Assembly: GCF_011386835.1 (NCBI RefSeq)
Contig: NC_088799.1
Location: 75,969,302 to 76,033,301 of the forward strand
Direction: 5' to 3'
Source of the DNA: Chrysemys picta bellii
Taxonomy: Eukaryota > Chordata > Testudines > Emydidae
Length of the DNA: 64,000 bases
The first letter of the stretch is position 1; every line of letters starts with the position of its first letter. This document shows positions 10,517-22,048 of this stretch, piece by piece. The notes below the pieces were generated by a model. The model saw nothing but the letters and a program-made list of their open reading frames with translations. It was not told where the DNA came from and did not search any database. The translations under genes were made by a program, and so were the position numbers.

Positions 10517-12180
10517 TTAGAAAATATAATGACATTTTGGAAAGAGGTTAGAAAAGAGGACCTGAATATATATATATAATGTTAGAAAAGATCCCATGGA
10601 GCTATGTTGTGAATGGAAGGAGATCTGATTAAGGCAGGAGGTTTGAGGATTGTTTTTAAGTGACCTCTCAATAACCAGGGAGCCAGGTTGAGAGATGGCA
10701 AGTTGCAATGGAACAGATGGCCCTGTAAGTAGATCCAGAGTGGATCGTACTGTTGGTGGAGGGGACACAGAGATCCCTGATGTCTGAAAACCAGGGATGT
10801 CTGCACCAGTGCACAGCAATCAGAATCTCTTTAGTCTGTTGCCTTCATATCTATTAGATGGTGTGTGTTATCTTGGGGAAAAGAGGAAATGCATACAGTG
10901 GAGCTCTTGGCCATACCTGGGAAAAGGCGGTCAATTCCTTTGGCTGGATCATCTTCTCCTGGCATTGGAGCTGGATGCACAGAGATCCCATGTTGGTTTC
11001 CCAGAGGTCTGGGATATGCGGTCGAATACCTCTAGTGGAGGCACCATACCCCCTCGTCTGTGTTTTTGGATTAGCTGAGCTAATCCACTGTGGCATTCAG
11101 TTTCCATTTAATACACATGGTTTTAATTGACAAAATGTTTCTCTTTGCCCACCTGAAGAGGAATACAGCTTCCCGTTGTAACAAGCTCAACTGTGTGCCC
11201 CCCCCATCCATTTACATATGCCATGGCAGTCATGCTGACTGTGAATAAAATATGTGTCTGGAGTTGAAGGTGGAGATGAGTGCCTAAAGGGCTAGCCAAA
11301 TTGCCCACAGTTCCAAAAAGTTTATGGTACAGTGAGATTCTGTTCATAGCCATTGACCTTTTACCATGTGTCGAGATGTGTGATCTCTCCAGCCTGTAAG
11401 CTGGTGTCTCTCAACAGTTCTGCCAGGTAGGTACCGTCCATGAATCATCCCGGATGTAACCATCACCTGACGGACCTTTTATTGCGGAGGGAAGACTTAC
11501 AGTGTGAGAGTTGGAATTGCAAATGTCAGGAGGGAAGGTCAGTAGGCAGTACTGCAGGCAACTGAGATGAAATTTTGCACACAAGAATAGGTACATGCAT
11601 GAAATGAACATGACTACAAGTCACAGTAAAACCTTCACGCAGGAATGTGGACTGGGGAGGATCTTGTATGTTTGCCTGTTTCTGGAGAGGAAGGCCCTGC
11701 AGAGCATGGTGTCCAGCCAAACTTCCCGGTGTTCTATTGTCTGCGAGGGATGAGCTGGCTCTTCTCCAGATTGATTATAAGACCATGTTGTTGAAGGATG
11801 TGTACTATCACTTGGGTATTCCCAACTGACTTCTGTAGGAAGGGGGCTATCAGTATGTCATTGAGAAAAATGGTACAGATGTACCCCTTTCAGACACAGG
11901 CTATTACACCCAGGATGTGTGACTACCTGGGGTCAGTGGCCATGCCAAAATGAAGGACTTCATGTGCAAACTGCTGTAAGCAAACCTCAGGTACAGTCTA
12001 TGGCCAGAGGATGAGAATGTGGAGATACGCCTCCTTCAGGTCCACAGAGATGAGGAAATCCCCTGGGTGATAGCCTCCATGGTGAGCATGAGCAGTGTCC
12101 ATATGGAACTTGTGGAAAGAGGGAGGAGTTATTTAGAGATTCAGCCCTGTGAATCAAAACATCTGACTCTGCTTGCTATA
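10517..12180 (-). pseudogene. DIRS element 1 pol remnant (RT and RNase H)
   Basis: From high to low coordinate: RT pieces near 12150-11800 ('VDLKEAYLHI', 'LNDILIAP'); RNase H pieces at 11353-11123 ('TAMAYVNGWGGHTVEL', matching the DIRS 'DNTTAMxYINxQGG' motif); and spacer pieces LYAFPLFPKITH near 10880 and LQLAISQPGSLVI near 10650. Every segment is in a different frame. The RT Asp pair reads LNDI instead of LDD(W/C). Confidence 0.7.
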
Positions 12181-12184
12181 AAAT

Positions 12185-12228
12185 GGAGACTGAAGAATCC
12201 ATCACTACTGAATTTATGGACCTATCCC
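12185..12228 (-). repeat. DIRS element 1 right terminal repeat
   Basis: GGAGACTGAAGAATCCATCA and CTACTGAATTTATGGACCTA are the inverse complement of 9344-9389, with a few mismatches. Confidence 0.8.
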
Positions 12229-12243
12229 ACAAAGTGAGAACAA

Positions 12244-13144
12244 TCCATGGCTACAGTTGCTGGCAGCAGCATTTCTTCATTAAATGAAGAATTGGAGAGT
12301 TCCGTGTACAAATTAAATTTGGGAGTGGAGTGGGGAGGGAGGGAGAATGCTTCTGGCCTTATTAAAAATACATAACTTCACATTCCATTCACAGTTTGTA
12401 GCATTTGATTTCTTTTGTTTTGGTTCTCAACTGAAGAAAACATTATTGCAAGTATGTATGAGAAACTGCCATTTAAACTATTACAGTCCTTCCATATCAC
12501 TGACATGACAGACTGGTAAAGACCATTGTCAGTACAATTTATTAGAGATTATAAATCTACCATGAATTTTTGATACAGGAGAACATAATGATCCCTCAGG
12601 GAATTTTCAATCTGAAAAGCATCTAAGTGATGTGTTTTTGGAAACTCCTAATCCATAGATTGATATAAAATCCACAACAACTTCTCTGGAGATACAGTCT
12701 ATACTGAGTCATGTGGATTATTGATATGTTACAAAGTTAAATAGCCTCTAAAGTAAATTGTGACAATGACAGTTCATATAGTATACTTTAAAAATGTTTT
12801 ATAATCCACTTAATTACAACACAAAGAAAAATATTTATACCTAGTAAGCAATAATGAAGAAGGTAGTTAATGGGCATTTACAATAGCCATTTTTAAACTT
12901 GAATTTCTCAGCAGGCTTGCTTTTTTCTAATACTCTGAGCTCAAAAGACACTAGGCCACATGACAGAATAGAATCTTGTACATTTTCATGTTTTAGATCA
13001 AAGCTGTCTGTGTGTGATACTGGTTCAGCACACATCCAAGACCATTATTTTAGATTATGGTCCTTTAAGGACGACTTTTTAAAGAAACCATAGTGGAAAT
13101 TTAAAATGTAATGTTTTGGATTAATAGTCTTTAATGATTCTATT
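12244..13144. other. CNKSR2 intron, no recognised element
   Basis: AT-rich. Short open frames near 12841-13093 on both strands match nothing I know and lack splice context. Confidence 0.5.
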
Positions 13145-13430
13145 TCTATTGCAGTTGCTCCCTCTTATGCTAGGCACTGTACAGAACAGGATGACACAGT
13201 TCCTGGCACAAAAGGCTGCAGTCTAAAGCCCTGATTCCTGCAAGTGCACTTCACGGGATCAGGGCCAAAGAGGGAAAGTGGCATAATAAAGGTTGGGGGT
13301 GGGGGTGTGGAGAGAGAGAGAATCAAATATCAGTTAAATAAAAAATCAGTTCTCATACGCATATAAACATTATCGTCCCCCGCCCCCCGTTGGAATATTT
13401 TGTAATGGTTACTACATCACTTCTCTGTCC
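13145..13430. repeat. Old interspersed repeat, then low-complexity sequence
   Basis: 13145-13245 contains TTATGCTAGGCACTGTACAG, related to 3663-3752 and 32385-32525. A G-rich block (13293-13312), a GA run and a C-rich run (13377-13388) follow. Confidence 0.45.
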
Positions 13431-15200
13431 TTAAAATATGATTTCATCCTTCACACTCAGCTCATCTTTGATTTGAATACATGGTTCTGCTCCTACTGGT
13501 ACTTGGCTTTTGTCTTTTAGCCACCCTCCTAATATCCCTCTCTTGACTGCCTGTCTTTTGATTTTCTTTTCCATAGTCTCTTTGATTTCCAGCAGCTTCG
13601 CTGTTGAAACTAGGGGATTAAATCCATTAACACGCTGCACTACGTCCTGATCCCCTTCTCCCAACTCGCTGATGCTGGGTATATATGCCCTGCTCAGGAT
13701 GTCAGCTAACACCAATGATTGTCCTGGACAATATCTTATCTCTACCTGATAGTGCTTCAGGTGCATCAACATGTGCTGCAATCTCTTTGGAGCACTAAGA
13801 AGGGCTTTGCCTTGATTGTCTCTAGAGGTTTGTGGTCTGGTGTCACTATTACTAGCTGATCATAGGTGAACTGATGGAATAATTCCACTCCAAAAATACC
13901 ACAGCCAGAAGCTCCTTTTCTATTTGGGCATGCCTCTGTTCAGTCTCTGACAGGGCTCTGACTGCTGGCATAAGCTACCAACTGCTCCTGCAAATGAGCT
14001 ACACCGAATACTTTCTCTGATGCATCACATTGGAGTGTCAGTGGCTCTTCCGGCTGGTAATACTTTTTGGGATCTCCTTGCAGTTCAGCTGCTGTGAGTA
14101 GATGTTCAATGTATGGTCACCTCACGCTGACTTAGTTACATTTTTTCTGGGTTGAATTTTACGTTCTTGTCCCTGTATCACTGTTGAAAACCTTGTAGTT
14201 TTCAGTTGTAGTTTCACTTGGCTTCTGTATCACTGCTACCTTCACCTACAATGACGATATCATCTGCAATTATTTTCATTCCATACAGTCCTTGGGTGAC
14301 TCTTTTTTGGAACAACTCCTGTCAGGGCTGGCTCTTGGCTTTTTGCCACCCCAAGCAAAAAAAAAAAAAAAGCCGGCGTGCCGCCGCCAAAGCAAAAGTG
14401 CCGCCCCAAAGGGCTGGAATGTCACCCCTTGAGAAGTGCTGCCCCAAGCACATGCTTTGGACGCTGGTGCCTAGAGCTGGCCCTGGCTCCTGTGCTGGGT
14501 TTCTGCATGTGCAACCATCTGTAGCAACCACATAGTGTTGCAAAGGTTGTCAGCATGCTGGACTCTTTATCCGGGATTATGCGCCAAAACCCATTTCTCA
14601 TATCACAAACTTCAAAGATTCTTGCTTTCGAAAGTTCTTTCAAGATGTCTTCAATGGTGTGCAGTGAACACTGGCATCTTTTCAATGCCTGGTTCAGTGG
14701 CTTTGGGCTATGCGGATGTGTAATTTACCTGATGGCTTCTTTATCACTATTATGCTGTTTTCCCAGGCTGTACTGATCTCTACAAGTGCTATACCTCCTC
14801 TCCTCTACAGAGTTTTGAGCTCCTTGAGTACTGGATTGCATAGTGCCACTGGAATTTTCCTTTACGGCAAGCACACCGATTGCACTGTGAAGTCTACTTC
14901 CAGTTGCAGTTTTCCTTCAAGGCACTGGCCATCTTTGAAAACATCCCCATGTGCTTTTAAAATTATCTCCATTGTCTATGATGACTCTCTCTTTTGCTTC
15001 TTACACTGCAGCTATAAAATTCTGATGCTGCACCCTGATCAGATCCCTGGTTGGTATGGCCATATCCCCCAAGAGAGCTCTGTAATGCTTACCATCCACA
15101 ACCACAAATTTTAGTTGGTACTGTCATTTATTTAAACCCTGTACACTGCTCAGTGTGGTTGAGTTGCTTCCAGACTAACTTCACCCATTCCCTGTTCCCC
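13431..15200 (-). pseudogene. Ty3/Gypsy-type pol remnant (RT and RNase H) with nested hAT
   Basis: Minus-strand order: an RT entry segment near 14830-14950 (a 'K-PSGKL' motif before it), then HTIEDILKELSKARIFEVCD and NGFW near 14560-14680. After the nested hAT at 14323-14485 comes the catalytic segment IADDIVIVGEG (codons at 14253-14267). RNase H follows at 13800-14110 ('LQCDASEKVFG', 'HKPLETI') and ends at 13431-13781 with LKHYQVEIRYCPGQ and LADILSRAY. This order and wording fit vertebrate Gypsy pol. Frames are interrupted by stops. No LTR, gag or integrase is recognised nearby. Confidence 0.85.
14323..14485. mobile_element. Non-autonomous hAT nested in Gypsy RT
   Basis: Termini CAGGGCTGGCTC and GAGCTGGCCCTG. 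Flanks are ACTCCTGT (14315-14322) and GCTCCTGT (14486-14493), 7 of 8 matching. It interrupts the Gypsy RT just upstream of the catalytic Asp pair. It contains a 15-base poly-A. Same family as 8081-8382. Confidence 0.82.
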
Positions 15201-16060
15201 TGGTGTCCCCTCAATAATAGCCCATCCAGGGAACATGACCCAAGTTTCACTAATCATGATGCACCATCCTCCACACAGCTCTATTTTCAACAAAAACAGC
15301 TACACGCACAGTAGTAAACCATGTGCCATAGCCATGGCACTCGCCTGTACCTCCATGATTCATTCACCAAACTGCATGAGACTCATGTGAACCTTTGCAT
15401 CCTACAATGCCCTATGGTCATGACACTTCACACTAATTCCACTATGTAATCCACATGCACCCCACATTCCTGATTTGCTGATCCTTGACTGTATCAAGAG
15501 ACGCATACACCATGTCACCTGCCCTCAATACCATGATGCTCTCCCATACACTCTTCACCAAAACTACTCAGGTGCATTTTACCACACAGTTATGACACAT
15601 GGCCCATGCCTATTATCCCCACACAATTCAGGTGCATAATGCCTTCTTCAATGATGCACTCCCTGAACCCCCTCTGCTCCCTTTGCCCCATGGCTTGATG
15701 TGTCCCCATGCCGTCAGCCCCTTTACACCGTGATGCACCGCCATCCCCATTATATGCCCTCAGTGCCCTCTGGTATACCCACACAGTCCCTATGGTACAC
15801 CCCATGGCTGCCTACCCTATTTATTACATGATGCACTTCCCTTCTGTGCCCTGTAATGCAACACATACCTAACAATTGTCCACGAACCGCATACAACCCA
15901 TAATCCCATGTTACTCCCCATATTGCCCCCCTGCACAGTCTACAACATAGTCCTTGTCCAACTATCATGAGAGTTAGGGTGGCCTGCCCAGCGGGTGGCA
16001 GAGGAGTCAGTGCACCCTTTCTTGGGGATGGGGTGTTGAGCACCCTGTAAGAGATTCCTT
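15201..16060. other. C- and A-rich degenerate sequence with recurring 'atgatgcac' words
   Basis: Words such as CATGATGCAC, CCCTATGG and CCCCATG recur irregularly over about 800 bp (for example near 15257, 15651, 15732, 15829). It may be a decayed minisatellite or the rest of the Gypsy element. I see no fixed period. Frames on either strand are low complexity. Confidence 0.35.
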
Positions 16061-18121
16061 CTCATCCCAGTGCACTACCCAATACAATCTCCAATTTAGA
16101 AAAAATCAATCACACCTCTGCTTTTGAATGATCACATTCCATCTCAATTTCCAGGTGGAGTGGTTTAGTTCTGTTCATGTTAATATGGAGTTATTATGTG
16201 GCTTATAAAGAAAAGCTAGCTTCAAATTTAACTGTAGTGAGTCTAGTGTCTTTCCTCTAGTATAATATCATTCATACTAAGATTTAGGTCGGGCATGTGC
16301 AGAGTACCAAAACACTTTACTAAGGCAGGGAATAGAGAGAGAATGATTTAGCACAATTTTCACAGGGCAAATTTGAGCATTACCATTTAAAAGGCATATA
16401 ACAATGTACTGGTTTTTGCAGGGCATTTAACAATTTGCTGACTCCCCAGAGTCAAACAAATCAAACAGAAGGACAGTGCACACTGAAATTAATGTTTACA
16501 CTTCAGCTCCACCTTTATGTATAACCAGTCACCTGGAACAGAAGATCAGAATTATGTATCATTCCATGTTCCTGTCCTATTCCTCCACAAAGTAATAAGC
16601 ATGAAGATTGTAATCGGATTTCATTTCATGGCTCATTCTTGCCATACTGCTTGACTTATTCTATCTACATATGCCTTTGCTTTTTTTCTATGAAAGTCAG
16701 TTTAAAGAAAAAAATCTTATTTAATTAAAAACACCTTAGCACACCTTATGGAAGAGTCCTGTAGAATTTCACTGAGATCAGAACAATAGAGTCCACAGAA
16801 ATTTAATATGAAATTACTTTAAAAAACCTATTGAATTAAACAAGAGAATACATTTTTCTATAGAAGATTTTAAACCATCCTATAGAATTTAAATGATAGT
16901 TATCTCTCTGTTATAGAGAATTCTATACGTTTTTTTTAATTATGGAAAAATGATTACATGCTACTAAATCTTATAGGACTTTTCCATACTGCATATCTGG
17001 ATATCTATATACTACATATTTTTGCAAAGAGCTACATACAACAAGGGATGGACATCTGCAGGCTAATAATTTACTGACATTGTGTGCCTGGATGAAAAAT
17101 CCAAAATTACTATATCCCTACAATGCATGGGCAAAAGCCATTGAATACAGAAAATGAATTCAATTGGCTGCTTAAAGAATAGCAAATATATATTCAAATT
17201 TATTATAATTTTCTTTAGAAAGGTATTGTCATTTTGTGGAAGTTATTCTGGTGAAGCCATAAGGAAAAAAGGGGGTCTGCCATTATCAAATCAGGATATT
17301 ATCTTTTAATGCATCCTCCTCAAAGGCCAAGTTATTATAACTGAATACTAAAGAGATTACAATTCAAGAAACAAACAAAAATCTAATACTGTAGTTCATA
17401 AGACATGTTCACATTTTCTTTGCTATCATTAAAGTATGTACCTAATGATAGGATAGTAATATATTTGACTTTTATTATCTTCAATGAATTATTTTAATTC
17501 CTTGCTTCCAGGGCCACATCTCTCTTTCTTGCCTAGCTGACTCTCAATTTACAATATTTCCAGAGTATTTTTTCTCCTCCGCACACTGGAAAGAACATGT
17601 GATGCTTTCTAGGGAACAGGGAGATGGCATTTTAGAAGCAGAGAAAGAAATGGGGGCTTTTTAAGTGTTTTGGGGGTGAGGAAAACTCTGTAATGTTCTA
17701 CTTTCTTAAGCTAAACCACGCTAAATTTTGCCATCTGTCAACATCTGCAAAACACTACCACACCATCAAAATTGTCCTACCCAGGACCTTTTTGTTTTTT
17801 TCAACTATAGCTGAAGGACAACAAAAATGTTTAAGATGTGGCAGGGTTTATGAATGATGCAAGATTGCAAAAACCAAGATAATTTAGCCTACAAAGGAGA
17901 AGAGTTAGAGGGGATTTACTTTGGATGTTTAAAGCTATGGTGACTACTCTTCAGTTCCTCATTTTCATGTTGCCTATAATGCAAAAAAAGAGATCAGTCG
18001 AGGAAATGAATGGTTGGGAATTGTAGAACAAATAAAGGTGATATAGGACATCACCCCATGGAATTCATTGCTGAACAAGGTCACTAAGTCAGATAACATG
18101 ATTGCATATTTTAAAAGGCTA
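16061..18121. other. CNKSR2 intron, no recognised element
   Basis: Two kilobases of AT-rich sequence with no recognised repeat and no coding or splice evidence. Confidence 0.55.
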
Positions 18122-18449
18122 CAGTAGAACCTCAGAGTTATGAACACCTCAGGAATGGAGGTTGTTCGTAAATATGAAATGTTCATAATTCTGAACATAA
18201 TGTTATGGTGGCTCTTTCAAAAGTTTACAACTGAACATTGAGTTTATATATTTTGAAACTTTATTATGCAGAAGAAAAATGCTGCTTTCCTTTTATTTTA
18301 GTAGTTTATGTTTAACACAATATTGTACTGCATTTGCCTTTTTTTTTGGTCTCTGCTGCTGCCTGATTGTGTACTTTTGGTTCCAAATGAGGTGTGTGCT
18401 TGACTGGTCAGTTCGTAACTCTGATGTTCGTAAATCTGAGGGTCTATCG
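18122..18449. mobile_element. Mariner/Tigger-type MITE
   Basis: Termini CAGTAGAACCTCAGAGTTAT and, inverted, CGATAGACCCTCAGATTTAC. TA flanks both ends (18120-18121 and 18450-18451). GTTCGTAA words recur inside both ends. Non-coding. Confidence 0.75.
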
Positions 18450-18482
18450 TACATTGTTTTATAATCTGTAATCTAAAATAAT

Positions 18483-19090
18483 TAGGGCTGTCAAGCAATT
18501 ACAAAAATTAATCACGATTAATTGCGTGATTAATCACACTGTTAAACAATAATAGAATGCCATTTATTTCAATATTTTTGGATGTTTTCTACATTTTCAA
18601 ATATATTGATTTCAATTACAACACAGAATACAAAGTGTACAGTGCTCATTTCATATTTCTTTTTGATTACAAGTATTTACAAGTATTTGCACAATGTAAA
18701 AAAACAAAAGAAATTGTATTTTTCAATTCACCTAATACAAGTACTGTAATGCAATCTCTTTATCATGAAAGTTGAACTTACAAATGTAGAACTATGTACA
18801 AAAAAACCTGCATTCAAAAATAAAACAATGTAAAATTTTAGAGCCTGCAAGTCCACGCAGTCCTACTTCTTGTTCAGCCAATCACTCAGACAAAAAGTTT
18901 GTTTACATTTGCAGGAGATAATACTGCCCACTTCTTGTTTACAATGTCACCTGAAAGTGAGAAGAGGCGTTCTCGTGGCACTGTTGTAGCTGGTGTCACA
19001 AGATATTTATGTGTGCGATGCGCTAAAGATTCACATGTCCCTTCATGCTTCAACCACCATTCCAGAAGACATGCGTCCATACTGATGGGT
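18483..19090. repeat. Left inverted arm of fold-back hAT
   Basis: Matches the reverse complement of 19510-20133 through several hundred bases. An easily checked word is GTCCTACTTCTTGTTCAGCC (18861), which pairs with GGCTGAACAAGAAGTAGGAC (19718). Confidence 0.85.
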
Positions 19091-19452
19091 TCTGCTTGAT
19101 AACAATCCGACGCATGTTCATTATCTGAGTCAGATGCCACCAGCAGAAGGTTGATTTTCTTTTTTGGTGGTTCGGGTTCTGTAGTTTCCGCATCAGAGTG
19201 TTGCTCTTTTAAGACTTCTGAAAGCATGCTCCACACCTCATCCCTCTCAGATTTTGGAAGGCACTTCAGATTCTTAAAACTTGGATTGAGTGCTGTAGCT
19301 ATCTTTAGAAATCTCACATTGGTACCTTCTTTGCGTTTTGTCAAATCTGCAGTGAAAGTGTTCTTAAAATGAACAACATATGCCAGGTCATCATTCGAGA
19401 CTGCGTGAAATATATGGCAGAATGCGGGTAAAACAGAGCAGGGGACATACAA
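18886..19452 (-). pseudogene. hAT transposase C-terminal dimerisation domain
   Basis: A 188-codon open frame carrying the hAT C-terminal signature: KIATALNPSFKNLKCL, the acidic-basic segment TEPEPPKKK, then YLVTPATTVPRERLFSLSGD, IVNKKWAVLSPANVNKLFV. This resembles ZBED-like hAT proteins. The N-terminal zinc finger and the catalytic RNase-H-like core are absent, so it cannot be a working transposase alone. It lies partly within the left inverted arm; 19481-19675 is the opposite-strand duplicate, more degraded. Confidence 0.88.
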
Positions 19453-19509
19453 TTCTGCCCCCAGGAGTTCAGTCAGAAATCTAATTAAAACTTATTTTTT
19501 TAATGAGCA

Positions 19510-20133
19510 TCATCAGCGTGGAAGCATGTCCTCTGGAATGGTGGCCAAAGCATGAAGGGGCATACGAATGTTTAGCATATCTGGCACATAAATATCTTGC
19601 AATGCCGGCTACCAAAGTGCCATGCAACTGCCTGTTCTCACTTTCTGGACATTGTAAATAAGAAGAGGGCAGCATTAGCTCCCATAAATGTAAACAAACT
19701 TGTTTGTCTTAGCGATTGGCTGAACAAGAAGTAGGACTGAGTGGACTTGTAGGCTCTGAAGTTTTACATTGTTTTGTTTTTGAGTGCAGTCATGTAACAA
19801 AAAAAAATCTACATTTGTAAGTTGCACTTTCACGACAAAGAGATTGCACTACAATACTTGTATGAGATTAATTGAAAAATACTATTTATTTTATCATTTT
19901 TACAGTTCAAGTATTTGTAAGCAAAAATAATATACACTTTGATTTCAATTATAACACAGAGTACAAAATATATGAAAATGTAGAAAAATATCCAAAATAT
20001 TTAATAAATTTCAATTGGCATTCTATTATTTAACAGTGCAATTAAAACTGTGATTAATCACAATTAATGTTTTAATCACAATTAATTTTTTTGAATTAAT
20101 CGCGTGAGTTAACTGGCAAATAATTAATTGCCC
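19510..20133. repeat. Right inverted arm of fold-back hAT
   Basis: Inverse of 18483-19090. It contains the duplicate transposase segment with changes that break it, such as a one-base deletion near 19670. Confidence 0.83.
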
Positions 20134-20643
20134 AAAAGATTTACCAGAGTTAAGTTTGCCCAGTGCTGCCTTGTGCCGTTCCTCAAGACACAAGTGAAGG
20201 AGTGTTAACATTTAACAAGTCTGGGGTGGTTTGTTCAGAGTAGGCTCAGTGTTTGAGTGTAGGCCAGGTGTAGGTAGTTCCTGTTCTTACACCCATATTC
20301 TGCCATAGCAAAGCGAAGGTGTTAGACTTTATCCTATATTTTTCACATGCTCTGTTCCTGAAGTGTCTTTTGGCATCAGTAAGGGTAGCATGCTAGTATG
20401 TGTATTATAGGTGTGTTGGGGTGTCACTCAACGAAGGCATAAGGCAGTGCTGGGTAACCTTAACTTTGCATTAATGATGATTTTGGCACGTTTTAGTGGG
20501 GGCTGAAGTGGGTATACAAAGGCACAACAGGTTATGTGTGTGCTGGCGGTAAAGGGAGTGTGAAGGACTGATTGGAGTATGTGTTTTGGAGGAGTGGGTT
20601 GTCTCTGTATGGCGTCTTTTAGTTCTACTCAGAGTTTACGTGA
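20134..20643. other. CNKSR2 intron, no recognised element
   Basis: Mixed-composition sequence rich in GT words on the plus strand. No assignment. Confidence 0.5.
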
Positions 20644-20946
20644 TGGTACATCTACCCCTCAAATTAAGGTGCAATTGCAGCATGGGCAGGTATATACTAA
20701 CTTTAATCTGACTAGCAGAAATAACAATAGCAGTGAAGATGCGGCAGCATGGACCCCAGCAGAGGCTAACAATCTGAATATGTACACCAGAGTTCCCAGC
20801 AGGCTTGTCCTGGGTGGTCAGCCCAGGCTGAAACCTATGTTGCCACGTCTTCCCTCCTTTTGTTACTCATGATGGCTAGATTAAAGCTAGCATGTGTATG
20901 CCTATCCATGCTACAATTACATCTTCATTTGGGTGTAGATGTACCC
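20644..20946. mobile_element. MITE with about 75-bp terminal inverted repeats
   Basis: Left end GGTACATCTACCCCTCAAAT, GCAATTGCAGCATGGGCAGG. The right end read in reverse is GGGTACATCTACACCCAAAT, GTAATTGTAGCATGGATAGG. The arms align over most of 75 bp. The flanking trinucleotides are unclear. The open frame at 20579-20872 lies inside it and is not a gene. Confidence 0.65.
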
Positions 20947-21578
20947 TGTGAGTTATAGACATAGTTCAGCCCAGTGTGTTCTGTGTGGCACCTGTATGTG
21001 AGGTAGTTAAAGGTTGGATATAACCAATAGGTCCTTGGGAATTGCTGAAACAGACTTAGTGGGTGTGACTGGTGTTTTTACTGACTGTTTAGTGTACTTG
21101 CCACTAAGTGGTTTGTTTGGCTTCATATGTCCATGTCAAGAGAATGTTGTATTCCCCAGTGACATTCTTTGCCTAACCATACCTGTGGTTGTAGCATGTT
21201 GCCTGGAAGCGTTTGCATTCTCCCTGTAAGGATAGGGTCCTCCTACTCCCCCTTAGATCTGAGTTCTCCAAATTCCTCCCCTGCCTGCACAGTAAGCTCA
21301 GTTTCTACATACTCCCTCTACAAGCTTTCAAATTCTGTCTTGGCTGTGTTACATGCCCCCACACATTGTCCCTCCCGCCTCCCTCTCACCTGAGTTGCAC
21401 TCTGTCCTATCACCCCAGTCATACTGGCTAAAATGGACTTCTACCACATGCCTCTTCCTCCTACTGGTTCTGCTCTGTCCCCTCACACTGTCTTTCCCCT
21501 TCTGTCTTGAGCTGGCAATTGCCACTGGAAGTGGTTCAATTCAGTTGCCAGAATAAGTAGACAAGAGGAACAATTAAG
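20947..21578. other. CNKSR2 intron, C+T-rich in the second half
   Basis: 21180-21500 is pyrimidine-rich. Overlapping frames there are compositional and not genes. Confidence 0.45.
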
Positions 21579-21763
21579 TCTATGCCTACACTGCAGTATA
21601 AGCTCAGGGTTCGAACTCAAGCTTAAACTAGCCCCAATTTCATCTATAAACAAATTGTGCTGACCCAGGGTTCCAGGACCCCACGGGGGTGGAGGGTCTG
21701 AGTCTGAGACAAACCAGAACCCACAGTTCAAGCCCTATTGTTTTGCAGTGTAGACACTGCCCC
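21579..21763. mobile_element. MITE, 'tctacactgca' family
   Basis: Ends CTATGCCTACACTGCAGT and GCAGTGTAGACACTGCCCC are inverted. The interior contains CCCAGGGTTCCAGGACCCC. Same family as 25778-25942 and 53287-53532. Confidence 0.6.
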
Positions 21764-22048
21764 ATCACTTCAGCCATAGTAATATACTGGTGTGTGACAT
21801 CCCCTGCCTGAATTCTAGATGTTACAGAGACAGACATCCCACTATCAAGCAAACTTGCTTAGGAACATTTCCAATAACTGATGATACATTGGGGTATCCC
21901 AACTCATCCAAGGTAATCCTGGATGAGTGGAAGGAGGCTCACTATCTCTATTGGGGAATGGAGGAAGTGGTTCTAGCTGTCTGACTGCTCTCCTCCCCAA
22001 GGTCAGCTCCTGAAGCCTCTGCAACCTCCTCCTCCAGTTCCTCATTAC

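Larger units (their letters stand above)
9300..12243 (-). mobile_element. DIRS-like tyrosine-recombinase retrotransposon (element 1), degraded
   Basis: A 2.9 kb element bounded by inverted termini (9344-9389 and 12185-12228), with two further copies of the terminal word at 9725-9752 (inverted) and 9789-9840. Minus-strand order is reverse transcriptase, RNase H, spacer, tyrosine recombinase, which is the DIRS order. No integrase, aspartic protease or long terminal repeats are seen. ORF1 is missing. All frames are broken. It is in the same orientation as CNKSR2. Confidence 0.78.
18483..20133 (-). mobile_element. Fold-back hAT with about 620-bp inverted arms
   Basis: Left end TAGGGCTGTCAAGCAATTAC and right end (inverted) GGGCAATTAATTATTTGCC. 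The first ~610 bp (18483-19090) is an inverted copy of the last ~620 bp (19510-20133), leaving a ~420 bp spacer. The arms include the end of the hAT transposase, so its last exon is present twice in opposite directions. The transposase remnant in the left arm plus spacer is on the minus strand. Flanking 8-mers AAAATAAT and AAAAGATT match at 6 of 8 and are only weak support for a duplication. Confidence 0.85.

Noticed and set aside
18886..19452. 188-codon frame as a domesticated ZBED-like gene
   Set aside because: It lacks the N-terminal zinc finger and catalytic core and lies in a fold-back element with its own inverted duplicate, so a transposon remnant is the simpler reading.
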